Assembly (NCBI RefSeq): GCF_038003085.1
Contig: NZ_JBBOOM010000001.1
Location: 1,922,001 to 1,986,000, forward strand
Origin: Psychrobacillus sp. FSL K6-2836
GTDB taxonomy: Bacteria > Bacillota > Bacilli > Bacillales_A > Planococcaceae
DNA: 64,000 nt
Direction of reading: 5' to 3'
Under the pieces are notes generated by a model that saw only the letters and a list, made by a program, of their open reading frames with translations, searched no databases and had not been told where the DNA came from. The translations under genes were made by a program, and so were the position numbers. Below, in pieces: positions 17,644 to 26,799 of this stretch. The first letter of the stretch is position 1. Each line of letters begins with the position of its first letter.

Positions 17644-17963
17644 GATAAAGTGAAACTTCAATTAGTGTGGCTTCATCCCCACTAATTGAAAAATTGAACT
17701 CAGGCAAATAACGTCGCGTCGTGCACATTGCCTAAGTGAACAATATATTGTTGACCCGAGGCTCGCAGGAAGCGAGTCGCATAGACGAAACCACACTATG
17801 TGTCGCTTTTACGTCTATGTTCTACTTCGGGCTTTTACGGTCAGTTATCTACTGCCCATTAATGCGGTACAAACGCCATAAGATGACCCCCAAAAGTGAT
17901 ATTGGTTGTGACGTCTGTCCATAGCTCTTGGAAACGGTAAAAACAGGTTTTGACCTTTTAGGA
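17644..17963 (-). repeat. family A structured repeat, copy A2 (near full length, inverted)
   Basis: Read on the minus strand it starts GGTCAAAACCTG, passes CTTATGGCGTTTGTACCGCA and GCCTAAGTG/AGGCAAATAACG inverted repeats, and ends with a hairpin TTCAATTAGTG...CACTAATTGAA. The 5' half matches A1 and A3, the 3' half matches A5. No coding frame. It occupies the 458-bp gap upstream of spo0M and abuts the 3' end of the DUF2971 gene. Confidence 0.75.
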
Positions 17964-17991
17964 CCGGACGTCTTTTTGGCGGTTTTTCTTA

Positions 17992-18903
17992 CTATCTATA
18001 TGGAATATGGGAAAGTTTAATAGGTACAGTTGGATATCCTACGTTTTTCAAATAATAATTGATACTTCTTGCTGTGAATTCATTGGTTCCGGAAGGGCCA
18101 ATAATGATTTGGTTTACAGGAAGCCTATTGTCATTTTGAAGTATTTTGTTATGTGTCTCTAGCTCGATATATGGAAGAATAATATTATCTCGCGCACGGA
18201 ATTTAAGCTCATGCTGATAGGGCATACTCTTGGAGTTCGTCACAATGATTCGCCATTCCTTTTCCTCTGAAAAAGTAGCATGTTTAAATAGTGGAAGAAA
18301 GTATCCAATCGTTCGTGCCACTTCCTTTGGAGAAAATTGAGGTTTTTGTACGCTTAGCTCTAAGCTGAGGAGCGAGATATTTATAATTCTGCGAATAATT
18401 CGTTCTTGCAGCTTATGATCGTATATCACTTTTCGAGGAAAAAAGTTTTCTTCACTTAAATGAAAGGAAACATCAAACAAAGATGAAAAATCAAAGCCAA
18501 TAGAGATGCCATGCTGGCTTCTGCTATACCCCCTCCACTGACTCAGTAGGTCTCCACTTTCACAAAATGAAACAACAAAAATATCTGTATCCTGTTCCTC
18601 AAGAATCGCAAAAACTTCTTCTAGGTATGCTCTTCTAGGATTTTCTAATGGTAATTCTTGAATGAGCTTTTGTACAATACTTTCACATACTTCTAGCCCA
18701 TGACTATATTCTTTCGAGTCATTCATAAACTTTATATGCGAAGCCCAAAAGGTTTTATCGCTAATTATTCCTTGTGCGCCTTCTAGATTTGTATAGTGAT
18801 ATAATGCTTTAATATTTTTCGTAAAGTACTTTTTGAATTCCTTACTGATTAAAGGAATAAGAGCCTTCATGTCGATCTTTGAAATAAGGTTTTGCTCGGA
18901 CAT
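17992..18903 (-). CDS. DUF2971 family protein
   Basis: Protein of 303 residues with DUF2971 features: LYHYTNLEGAQGIISDKTFW, ASHIKFMNDSKEYSHGLEV, IFVVSFCESGDLLSQWRGYS and GISIGFDFSSL, then FSEEKEWRIIV. The function of the family is unknown; members occur sporadically in accessory regions. There is no signal or membrane segment, so it is cytoplasmic. It lies between two family A repeats in opposite orientation, which suggests acquisition or movement as a block. It stands alone with a GGAGG site before the start. Confidence 0.8.
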   Translation of the reverse strand: MSEQNLISKIDMKALIPLISKEFKKYFTKNIKALYHYTNLEGAQGIISDKTFWASHIKFMNDSKEYSHGLEVCESIVQKLIQELPLENPRRAYLEEVFAILEEQDTDIFVVSFCESGDLLSQWRGYSRSQHGISIGFDFSSLFDVSFHLSEENFFPRKVIYDHKLQERIIRRIINISLLSLELSVQKPQFSPKEVARTIGYFLPLFKHATFSEEKEWRIIVTNSKSMPYQHELKFRARDNIILPYIELETHNKILQNDNRLPVNQIIIGPSGTNEFTARSINYYLKNVGYPTVPIKLSHIPYR

Positions 18904-19017
18904 TTCACTAGCACCTCCTATACTTTATAGTAGTACTTCCCTCTTTTTATGTCCAAAAAGGTATTGAATTTTATAAAATATAAGAAAAACCAGGCAAAAG
19001 ACATGCCTGGTTCTTTA

Positions 19018-19090
19018 AGGTCAAAACCTATTCCTATCGTTTTCGAAGGGCTTTGGACAGACGTTTTGCTATATTATTACCGTTTGATTT
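19018..19090 (+). repeat. family A repeat, copy A3 (truncated 5' module)
   Basis: AGGTCAAAACCTATTCCTAT through TTTTCGAAGGGCTTTGGACA to TATATTATTACCG matches A1 with a few differences, then diverges. It is the only thing I see in the 325-bp gap between the MHYT-EAL and DUF2971 genes. Confidence 0.65.
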
Positions 19091-19228
19091 TTTTGAGATG
19101 CAGGTTAGTGCGTTATTGGACAACTAGAGAAAAGATACTTTCTGATTTATAGAATAAGTTCTCGAAGATGCAATTTCGTTCGCTATTTCGCTTCTTTATT
19201 ATTCCATTCCTTCACTCTGGTTTTTATA

Positions 19229-21274
19229 TCATAATCCTTGATACCACTTAATAAGGTCATGAGCCTTCATCGGTTTTGCAAAATAATAACCTTGAAAAAT
19301 AGGAGTTTTACTAGTATTTGTTAAGAACTCTAATTGCTCCTTCGTTTCTACACCTTCGATGACTACATTTAAGTCTAATGATTCTCCTAAAGTAATAATA
19401 GCTTGAACAATTGCTGAATCTTTAGGTGATATTGGTACATCGTCTATGAAAGATTTATCTATTTTTAAGGTGGAAATAGGCATTTGCTTTAAATAAGAAA
19501 GTGATGATACACCAGTACCAAAGTCGTCCAATGCGACAGAGAAACCTTCTTGTCTAAACGCTCCTACCGCCCTCATGGCTTCTTCCATATTTTTCACAAA
19601 ACTATTCTCTGTTATTTCTAATTCTATTTGCGCGGGTTCCAAACCGTAATCATTCAGTTTTTCTGTTAATACTTTTAATAATAGCGGTGAAGTTACATAC
19701 TCCCCTGGAATATTGATAGCAACTTGCTTAAACGAAATATTGTCTTGTTTCCAGTTAGCTATTTGTTGACACACTCGGTCTATTATCCAATTCGTCACAT
19801 AAATCATACGATCATATTCCTCTAAAATAGGAATAAAAACAGCAGGTGATAAAACACCATACTTCGGATGATCCCACCTTAATAATGCCTCAAGACCTGC
19901 AATGTTTTGTACGGTTAAGCGAACTTTCGGCTGGTAAACAAGAAATAATTCATCTTCTCTCATAGCTCGAATGACATCTTCTGCTATTTCCCGTTCAAAT
20001 GTATACGTATGTATAGTGGGATCAAAGTAAACAATATCATGATTGTACGTTATAGATGGGTAGTTTAGAACCGCAAGTACATTTGTATAAATATCTGAAG
20101 CATTATCAGTATGAACTGCTTCAGATATTACACATACGCCATACGAAAAAACTTTTTGGTCTTTAACTTGTATAGGTTGACGAAGAACATCAGCTACTTC
20201 CTTCAAAGCATCTATTAATTGTTTTGCACTATCCACATCCCTAGCTATTAGAGCAATACGATGCCCCTCTATTCGATAAATTTCTATCTTTGAGGGTGCT
20301 CTAGATTTGAAGAGATGTACTAAAGCGCGAATTACATCATCACCGAAAGCATAATTGAACTCTCTATTAATATATTCCAAGTCATGTATATGCCAAACAG
20401 CTAAAACATTAGGAGACTGAAGTTTTTTCTCAAACAACCGGCGATTTGGTAATTGTGTTAATGCATCATAATAATTTGCACGGTACTCAATATAACGGTC
20501 TAGCAAGCTAGATAGTAATAATATACCCAAAAGCATTGCCATTCCCACCGCCACAATAATTGCTAGTCCATACATTTCCGTCATATGGATATGCCCAAAG
20601 TCCAATTCATACTCTTTTGGAATATAAAAGTGCATAGCAGCCATGCCTGTATAATGCATACTAGAGATAGCCATTCCCATGATTAAGGATATTGAAAGTT
20701 GAATTATATAATTTCCTTTATACGCTTGGACCGTTGAAAAAATGTAGACTGCAATTACAGAAACAATAATTGCAATGCAAATAGAAGCTATAAACAGTAG
20801 GCGATCATAAGTATAGATAGCATCCATTTCCATCGCATACATCCCTATATAGTGCATGGAGGATATCCCCGCCCCCATTGCAATCCCAGCGAAAATGTAT
20901 GACCAAACGTTTCGTCTTGGAAGATTCGCCAAATAGAAAGCTATAAATGATGCTAGCATAGCAGGAATAATTGAAACTAGCGTAATAATATTGTTGTAAT
21001 CCATGTGTACTGGTAACGAAAATGCACCCATCCCTACAAAATGCATAGACCATATACCAAATCCCAAACAGATAGAGGCAAGCAACAACCAGAAATTCTT
21101 ATGAAAAAAACTATTTTCTCTTGCTCGGTTATTCAATGACAGAGCCGTATAGGATGCCACTATCGCTATAATGACTGAAAACACTACTATTATCATAGAG
21201 TAATCGCCGTTTATTTCTACATATGAATTATTTACAGGACTATTGTTATTATAATTGAATATATTCTCCACCAT
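19229..21274 (-). CDS. MHYT-degenerate GGDEF-EAL c-di-GMP phosphodiesterase
   Basis: Membrane signalling protein of 681 residues. Residues about 20-250 hold seven hydrophobic helices with three MHYT motifs (MHFVGM, MHYIGM, MHYTGM), proposed to bind copper and sense a gas. A GGDEF-like domain follows (YDALTQLPNRRLFEKKL) but the active loop reads RIEGHRIAL instead of GGDEF, so it should not make c-di-GMP. The C-terminal EAL domain is intact (YQPKVRLTVQNIAGLEALLRW, DDFGTGVSSLSYLKQMP, IDKSFIDDV), so the protein probably hydrolyses c-di-GMP. The start codon has AGAGG immediately upstream and is not certain. Confidence 0.9.
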   Translation of the reverse strand: MVENIFNYNNNSPVNNSYVEINGDYSMIIVVFSVIIAIVASYTALSLNNRARENSFFHKNFWLLLASICLGFGIWSMHFVGMGAFSLPVHMDYNNIITLVSIIPAMLASFIAFYLANLPRRNVWSYIFAGIAMGAGISSMHYIGMYAMEMDAIYTYDRLLFIASICIAIIVSVIAVYIFSTVQAYKGNYIIQLSISLIMGMAISSMHYTGMAAMHFYIPKEYELDFGHIHMTEMYGLAIIVAVGMAMLLGILLLSSLLDRYIEYRANYYDALTQLPNRRLFEKKLQSPNVLAVWHIHDLEYINREFNYAFGDDVIRALVHLFKSRAPSKIEIYRIEGHRIALIARDVDSAKQLIDALKEVADVLRQPIQVKDQKVFSYGVCVISEAVHTDNASDIYTNVLAVLNYPSITYNHDIVYFDPTIHTYTFEREIAEDVIRAMREDELFLVYQPKVRLTVQNIAGLEALLRWDHPKYGVLSPAVFIPILEEYDRMIYVTNWIIDRVCQQIANWKQDNISFKQVAINIPGEYVTSPLLLKVLTEKLNDYGLEPAQIELEITENSFVKNMEEAMRAVGAFRQEGFSVALDDFGTGVSSLSYLKQMPISTLKIDKSFIDDVPISPKDSAIVQAIITLGESLDLNVVIEGVETKEQLEFLTNTSKTPIFQGYYFAKPMKAHDLIKWYQGL

Positions 21275-21484
21275 CCTCTACCTTTTTGACTATACCATAC
21301 TTCATATCAAGTAATAAATTGTGTAAAATTTTAAAAAACTAATATTTTTATAATGAACAAGCATAACTATTTACGAGGATAAAATATTCGTGCTGAAATA
21401 GTAACACTGGTTTTATAGCATTATAATCGATGTACTATTTATGAAAAGCTAGTCAAAAAGATGTTCAGTCCTTTATATTTTCTA

Positions 21485-21575
21485 TCGTTTCCGAGCTAAC
21501 TGACTTGTTTCTATAATATTACCTATTATCTTTTTGAAAGGCTAGTCGTGAATTACATCACAACCAGCCATACTC
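21485..21575 (+). repeat. decayed family A repeat, copy A4
   Basis: TCTATCGTTTCCGAG, CTATAATATTACC and TTACATCACAAC occur in the same order as in A1 but with many changes. It is tentative. The remaining gap upstream of the MHYT-EAL gene is AT-rich and shows nothing else. Confidence 0.35.
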
Positions 21576-21632
21576 ATAGCACATGAACCCATTGTTTATG
21601 CGTATTTCCACATACTTTATAGATTAAAAAAA

Positions 21633-21658
21633 CACAGAAACTAGTTAAAGTTTCTGTG
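21633..21658 (-). terminator. terminator of the betaine transporter operon
   Basis: CACAGAAAC and GTTTCTGTG form a perfect 9-bp stem followed by seven T on the minus strand. It overlaps the last codons of the ATPase gene. Confidence 0.88.
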
Positions 21659-22856
21659 CCTCGTTTTGTTCTTCTGTACCCTCACTGATAAGACTTGCCA
21701 ATACATGAACTCTCAGTATAATACCCATAATTGTTTGTTCTTCATCCGTAACGACGATTGGATATTTAGAATCTAATACGTACGGTATAATATCTTGGAC
21801 ATATTCATCCGGTCGTACTGTTTGAACTTCTGTAGACATGACTTCTTGTAATGTCTTTTTTTCTTTCAGACCATTAATCGCTTGGTCAACCGTAATAATT
21901 CCTTGTAGCTGGCGCTTGCGATCAGTAACGAATGCACTAGATATACCATTTTCACGCATAACTTGGATTGCAACATTAAGTCCATCCTTTAAAGAGACTA
22001 AGCCATATGGTTTGGACATGATATGCTCGGCCTGTAGGATTTTAGAACGATCAATATCTCTGATAAATTCCGAAATGTAGTTGCTTGCCGGTTTTTCCAA
22101 AATTTCTTCTGGGGTCCCGATTTGTTCTACTTTTCCATCCTTCATCACTGCTACACGGTCGCCAATTTTAAATGCTTCGTTTACATCATGTGTGATGAAA
22201 ATAATTGTCTTTTGTAATTTATTTTGTATATCAAGTAGCTCTAATTGCATTTCGCGTCGTATTAATGGATCTAGTGCACTAAATGGTTCATCCATCAGTA
22301 AAATGTCAGGATCATTTGCAAGTGCTCTGGCAATACCCACGCGCTGCCGCATTCCTCCAGATAATTCATCAGGATATTGATTTTCATATCCTTTTAAACC
22401 AACCGTCTCTAAATGCTTCCTGGCAATGTCTCGGCGCTCTACTTTAGACATCCCTCGTATTTCCAGACCATATTCAATATTTTCTAATACAGTTCTATGG
22501 CTGAATAAACCAAAATGTTGAAATACCATTGCAATTTTTTTCTGACGGAAGTATTTTAACTGATTTTTATTATAACCAACTACATTTTCACCATCGACAT
22601 AAATAGCTCCAGAGGTTGGTTTGTTCAATAAATTTAAGCAACGAATTAACGTTGATTTTCCACTTCCGGAAAGGCCCATGATAACAAATGTTTCGCCCTC
22701 CATAATATCCATCGAAGCATTATAAACACCTACAGTATGGCCCGTTTTAGCTAGAATTTCATCTTTTGGAACGCCCTTTTCAACCATAGAAATGACTTTT
22801 TTAGGTCTTGGCCCAAAAATCTTAGATACATTTTCTACTTTGAGTTTTACTGTCAT
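21645..22856 (-). CDS. opuAA: glycine betaine/proline ABC transporter ATPase with CBS domains
   Basis: ATPase of 403 residues for osmoprotectant uptake. Walker A is MGLSGSGKSTLIRCL near residue 60, signature LSGGMRQRVGIARAL, Walker B ILLMDEPFSALDPLIRREM, and the tail from about residue 280 holds two CBS repeats (AEHIMSKPYGLVSLKDGLNV; LQEVMSTEVQTVRPDEYV) that in OpuA-type systems sense ionic strength. Third gene of the binding protein-permease-ATPase operon; its ATG overlaps the permease stop (ATGA). Whether the substrate is betaine, proline betaine or another compatible solute cannot be told from sequence. Confidence 0.92.
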   Translation of the reverse strand: MTVKLKVENVSKIFGPRPKKVISMVEKGVPKDEILAKTGHTVGVYNASMDIMEGETFVIMGLSGSGKSTLIRCLNLLNKPTSGAIYVDGENVVGYNKNQLKYFRQKKIAMVFQHFGLFSHRTVLENIEYGLEIRGMSKVERRDIARKHLETVGLKGYENQYPDELSGGMRQRVGIARALANDPDILLMDEPFSALDPLIRREMQLELLDIQNKLQKTIIFITHDVNEAFKIGDRVAVMKDGKVEQIGTPEEILEKPASNYISEFIRDIDRSKILQAEHIMSKPYGLVSLKDGLNVAIQVMRENGISSAFVTDRKRQLQGIITVDQAINGLKEKKTLQEVMSTEVQTVRPDEYVQDIIPYVLDSKYPIVVTDEEQTIMGIILRVHVLASLISEGTEEQNEAQKL

Positions 22857-23713
22857 ACTGCATCCCTCCTATGTTTCTGAAGGCGGTTTGCAATTCCTCC
22901 TGTAATTCGGTCAATAATAATTGCTAGGAATACAATACTAATCCCTGCTTCAAACCCAAGCGAAATATCAATTCGATTAATCGCATATAGCACACGTTCT
23001 CCTAGACCTTGTGCACCTACCATCGATCCAACAACTGCCATCGATAATGCCATCATCGTCGTTTGGTTTACACCAGCCATAATAGTTGGCAATGCTTGAG
23101 GTAATTGTACTTTCATAAGCATTTGAGATGTGGAAGAACCAAATGATTGTGCAGATTCTACTACTTCCTTATCTACATTACGAATACCTAGCTCGGTCAA
23201 TCGAATAACTGGTGGAAGTGCATAAATAATAGTAGCAATAACCGCTGGAACATTTCCTAGAGGGAAGAAGAATATTACTGGTATTAAATAGACAAAGCTA
23301 GGCATTGTTTGCATTGCATCCAAAACAGGTCTCATTATTGTCGACATTGTTTTACTAAATGCAGTCCCAACTCCTAGTGGAATCCCAATTACAAGAGAAA
23401 GTATAACTGAGATTAATACAATGGATATAGTGGTCATTGTTTCGGGCCACAAATCGAATGTACCTATTAAGAATATAAAGAGGCCAAAAAGAAGTCCTCC
23501 ATATAAATTTGTAAAGTACCACCCTAAAAGAAAGATAATTATGATAAAAATCCACCAAGGGATTGCTAGAAGACCTGCTTCAAGCCCCTTAATCATGGTA
23601 GAGGAAATAACAAAGATAAAATCAAAGAACGCTTCAAAATTCATCGCTAAAAAGTCAATGAAATTCTCTACTACATCTCCAATTGGAATTCTTACTTCTG
23701 GAAATTCTGTCAT
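22853..23713 (-). CDS. opuAB: glycine betaine ABC transporter permease
   Basis: Permease of 286 residues with about seven membrane segments and the BPD-transport coupling loop (SAQSFGSSTSQMLMKVQLPQ, then ALPTIMAGVNQTTMMALSMA), typical of ProW/OpuAB. The N-terminal FPEVRIPIGDVVENFIDFLA amphipathic part is also typical. It lies 76 bases downstream of the binding protein gene and overlaps the ATPase gene by 4 bases. Confidence 0.92.
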   Translation of the reverse strand: MTEFPEVRIPIGDVVENFIDFLAMNFEAFFDFIFVISSTMIKGLEAGLLAIPWWIFIIIIFLLGWYFTNLYGGLLFGLFIFLIGTFDLWPETMTTISIVLISVILSLVIGIPLGVGTAFSKTMSTIMRPVLDAMQTMPSFVYLIPVIFFFPLGNVPAVIATIIYALPPVIRLTELGIRNVDKEVVESAQSFGSSTSQMLMKVQLPQALPTIMAGVNQTTMMALSMAVVGSMVGAQGLGERVLYAINRIDISLGFEAGISIVFLAIIIDRITGGIANRLQKHRRDAV

Positions 23714-23789
23714 ACACTTTGGACTGTATCAAAAAGAACAGTCGCATACACCTCACTTTTTATGGTTAAATTACTATGATCATGAACCA

Positions 23790-24785
23790 TTATTTCAAAG
23801 CTGCTTTCACTTTTTCTGCAACTTCTTCAGACACCCAAGTAGTCCAAATATCTTCATGCTCATTCATCCACCACTGTGCGGCTTCATCTGCTTCTACTTC
23901 GTTTTCATTCATATATTCTAATGCTTCTTCTGTTAGAGCATTACTAGTTTCATATTTGCTTAAGAAATCAGTTACGTCTTTAGCTTGCGTTGGAAAATCT
24001 TTGTGAACTGCAATTACAACATCATTCGGAGGAAATTCAGTTCCTTTAGATTCTTCCCAAGTTGCTGCATCATAAGGAGTATCCTCAAGTAATGTTAAGT
24101 CATAACTAGCAGTTACCCATGTTGGCGACCAGTAATACCCTACCCATGGTTCACCCTTTTTATATGCTCCCGCTAAATCTGCTACTATTGCAGAGTCAGA
24201 TCCAGGTGCTAAGTAATTGTAGTTCGCGTCAAGGCCATATGTTTCAAGTTTCGTCTCCAAGTGTTCACTTACAGCCCAGCTAGAAGGTGCACCAATTATT
24301 CTACCTTTGGTGTTGTCTTCAGGGTCTTGGAAAATATCTGGATATTTCTCTAGGTCTTGGACAGTTTTCAAATCAGGTGCAACTGCTTCAATCCCTCTTT
24401 CTTTATCCCCTTTTATCACGTAAGTTGGAACATATAGTCCTTGCGTATTATCATTGAAATTAGTTGCTAATTTCACAATGTTTCCACTATCAATTGCTTT
24501 TTCATAAATTTCCTTTGTATTATCTGTCCATATCTCCATATAAACATTGATGTCCCCTTGTTCAAGTGATTGCAACGTAGCTGCGGTAGTTCCACTTGTA
24601 ACCTCGGTTTCATAGCCATAGCCCTCTTCGACGATTAATTGGGCTATACTATTGTGAACACGTATACTGTCCCATCCTGCATCTGCAAATTTAATCACTT
24701 CAATACTGTCTGTGCTAGATTCACTACTACATGCACCTAGTACTAAAAATGCACACAAAGAAATAAACAACATAATTTTCCTCAT
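23790..24785 (-). CDS. opuAC: glycine betaine ABC transporter substrate-binding lipoprotein
   Basis: Lipoprotein of 331 residues: signal peptide MRKIMLFISLCAFLVLGAC with the lipobox cysteine, then a type II binding protein of the OpuAC/ProX group (FADAGWDSIRVHNSIAQLIV, TSGTTAATLQSLEQGDINVY, KGEPWVGYYWSPTWVTASYD). The aromatic residues in the last stretch are candidates for the quaternary-ammonium cage. First gene of the operon, so binding protein comes before permease and ATPase, the reverse of the B. subtilis opuA order. Confidence 0.9.
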   Translation of the reverse strand: MRKIMLFISLCAFLVLGACSSESSTDSIEVIKFADAGWDSIRVHNSIAQLIVEEGYGYETEVTSGTTAATLQSLEQGDINVYMEIWTDNTKEIYEKAIDSGNIVKLATNFNDNTQGLYVPTYVIKGDKERGIEAVAPDLKTVQDLEKYPDIFQDPEDNTKGRIIGAPSSWAVSEHLETKLETYGLDANYNYLAPGSDSAIVADLAGAYKKGEPWVGYYWSPTWVTASYDLTLLEDTPYDAATWEESKGTEFPPNDVVIAVHKDFPTQAKDVTDFLSKYETSNALTEEALEYMNENEVEADEAAQWWMNEHEDIWTTWVSEEVAEKVKAALK

Positions 24786-25195
24786 TATTTTTCCCCTTTT
24801 CTCTATTTATTAAAATAGACACATAGTCATGCCCTCCAATACATACCCTTTTTTCTCAAGTTTAATCATATGAATTTTTTTATAGAACTTTGTCACCAAA
24901 ATCCCCAAAATTCTGGTATGTCTATTTTATGAGTGTTTATGTTACTAGAGTTTTTATAGCGAAGCAAATAGAACAAGCGAAAAAACGGTATATTATACAA
25001 TAATTCAAAATAATCACAATTAAATTTATAGACTATTAGTTATGATTTTATGGTATTTATTATGTGATTTTCGCAGTTTTAATTAGGTATTTAGATTCAA
25101 TCTTGGGATTATCGAATTTTCTGCTTTTACGGAGGATTATTTGAGGTAATTCAACTAGAACTAGAAATAATTAGTTTGATTTATTAGTGAAAAGA
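24786..25195. other. AT-rich gap, no gene seen
   Basis: About 410 bases upstream of the betaine operon should contain its promoter. I find no convincing open frame, riboswitch or strong hairpin here. Confidence 0.5.
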
Positions 25196-25229
25196 AAGAG
25201 CTGTCCTTGTATATTTGAACCGCCACTTA

Positions 25230-25440
25230 AGTACTATCCGCTTTAACGGACAGTAAGACACCTACTTCAAGGCTTGTGACAAGCAGCAAAGCGTAATAGG
25301 AAGATCAACAACCCGTAAAAGCCCAAATGGTTCAGGCAAACAGGATGTTGGTCACTTAGGCATTGCCGTAGGACGCAGCGTATTTGCCTAAGTTCTATTA
25401 TCAATCAGTGGGGGATGAAGAACCCCCCCACTGATTAAAA
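25230..25440 (+). repeat. family A structured repeat, copy A5 (3' module)
   Basis: CTTTAACGGACAGTA, CCCGTAAAAGCCC, CACTTAGGCATTGCC, TATTTGCCTAAGTTC and the hairpin ATCAGTGGGGG...CCCCCCACTGAT occur in the same order as on the minus strand of A2. The last hairpin ends just after the stop of the dehydrogenase gene and may act as its terminator. Confidence 0.7.
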
Positions 25441-25447
25441 TTTCATT

Positions 25448-26407
25448 TTATACAATTCGATTTTGAGGTTCACTGTTTTCTAGTACTGCTTCTATATCTT
25501 TTGCGTTCATTTGCATCATCGCTAGACGAGTTCGGATACTGGCACTACCGATATGTGGCGATACAGTTACATTAGGCAATGTCAATAAAGGATGATCCAC
25601 CGGGACTGGCTCCTGTTCAAATACATCAAGTCCTGCAGCCCATATTTTTTTAGATACAAGCGCTTCGTAAAGAGCTTGTTCATCTACAATGCCACCACGT
25701 GCGACATTAATAATTGCTGCAGTTTCCTTCATAAGGTTTAGTTCACGTTTACCTATAAGTCCTTTTGTTTCTGGCGTCAGCGGAGTTAACAGAATAACAA
25801 AATCAGATTGCTTTAATAAGTCGTCTAATTCAGTATAAGTTAAACCATATGTTTCTTCCGCATCTAGTTTTCTAGAACGATTATGGTAGAGCACATTCAT
25901 GTCAAAGCCTTTCGCACGTCTGGCTACTGCCTCGCCTATGCGTCCCATCCCAATAATACCAAGCGTCGCACCAAAAACATCCATTCCTGTATATTGCATT
26001 GGCGACCAGGATGTCCAATTACCTGTACGAATTTCTTGTTCCACTTCTGTTATTCTTCGAGCTGTTGCTAATAATAATGCAAATGTTAAGTCTGCCGTTG
26101 TCTCTGTTAACACACCTGGTGTATTAGTTACAACGATACCGCGTTCTTTTGCTGCATCTATGTCTATATTGTTATAGCCAACAGCAAAGTTACTAATTAC
26201 TTTTACATTTGAAAGGCTTTCTATAAGTGCGCAATCGATATTATCAGATAACATTGTCCAAAGAGCATCAACGTCTTTAGCATTTGTTTTTATCTCTTCA
26301 TATGTCATCCCAATATTTTCGCTATGCCACATATGAACGTCAAATTTTTCTCTTAAAGGCTCTACGATTTCCTCCGGTAGTTTACGTGTTATGTATATTT
26401 TTTCCAA
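25448..26407 (-). CDS. D-2-hydroxyacid dehydrogenase (glyoxylate/hydroxypyruvate reductase type)
   Basis: NAD(P)-dependent dehydrogenase of 319 residues. NAD-binding motif GATLGIIGMGRIGEAVARRA near residue 145; catalytic Arg in INVARGGIVDEQALYEAL (about 230), Glu in LDVFEQEPVP (about 262) and His in VSPHIGSAS (about 283). Resembles the glyoxylate reductase/glycerate dehydrogenase branch, which would fit glycerate kinase and the glyoxylate shunt elsewhere in the window, but the substrate is inferred. Single gene with GGAGGAAG before the ATG. Confidence 0.88.
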   Translation of the reverse strand: MEKIYITRKLPEEIVEPLREKFDVHMWHSENIGMTYEEIKTNAKDVDALWTMLSDNIDCALIESLSNVKVISNFAVGYNNIDIDAAKERGIVVTNTPGVLTETTADLTFALLLATARRITEVEQEIRTGNWTSWSPMQYTGMDVFGATLGIIGMGRIGEAVARRAKGFDMNVLYHNRSRKLDAEETYGLTYTELDDLLKQSDFVILLTPLTPETKGLIGKRELNLMKETAAIINVARGGIVDEQALYEALVSKKIWAAGLDVFEQEPVPVDHPLLTLPNVTVSPHIGSASIRTRLAMMQMNAKDIEAVLENSEPQNRIV

Positions 26408-26553
26408 GACTTCTTCCTCCTTTGATTTCTCTATTCGGGTGTTTCACCGTTTTGTAAAAGATCTTACAGCTCGGTCAGTATTACAATGCACCCAGCAGCC
26501 AAATAGTGGTGTTAAATAAAGCATGGACGAAAGTACGAAATTTTGCAAACATA

Positions 26554-26582
26554 TTTACATCTTCAAATACCTGCGTTATACT
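26554..26582 (+). promoter_or_regulatory. promoter of the ykoFEDC operon
   Basis: TTTACA (26554-26559), 17 bases, TATACT (26577-26582). It lies about 35 bases before the TPP riboswitch. Confidence 0.65.
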
Positions 26583-26616
26583 TTGGGCACATTAAAAAAA
26601 CTACATACCGTTTTCT

Positions 26617-26708
26617 GCACTAGGGGTGCCCACTTTGGCTGTGATGAGAGCTTTTTAGCTCCGATCCCTTATTACTCGATCAGGATAATACCTGCGTGAG
26701 GAAGTGCG
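26617..26708 (+). ncRNA. TPP riboswitch (THI element)
   Basis: Conserved TPP elements occur in order: CACTAGGGGTGCC, TGATGAGAG, GATCCCTT, CGATCAGGATAATACCTGCG and GAGGAAGTG, with GCACT/AGTGC closing the P1 stem. It controls the thiamine-precursor transport operon downstream through the terminator at 26741. Confidence 0.95.
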
Positions 26709-26740
26709 GTGACTTTCCGAATTTTTCATGTTGGATAAGT

Positions 26741-26776
26741 GGCTGCATCTTCACGGATGTGGTCTTTTTTTATGAA
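26741..26776 (+). terminator. riboswitch-controlled terminator
   Basis: GGCTGCATC and GATGTGGTC form a 9-pair stem (three wobble pairs), followed by seven T. It lies between the TPP aptamer and the ykoF ribosome site. Confidence 0.8.
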
Positions 26777-26799
26777 AAATTTTTCGGGAGGTTTTTATT

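Noticed and set aside
23421-24006. Plus-strand frames opposite the betaine permease and binding protein genes
   Set aside because: Antisense shadows; the minus-strand products carry clear family motifs.
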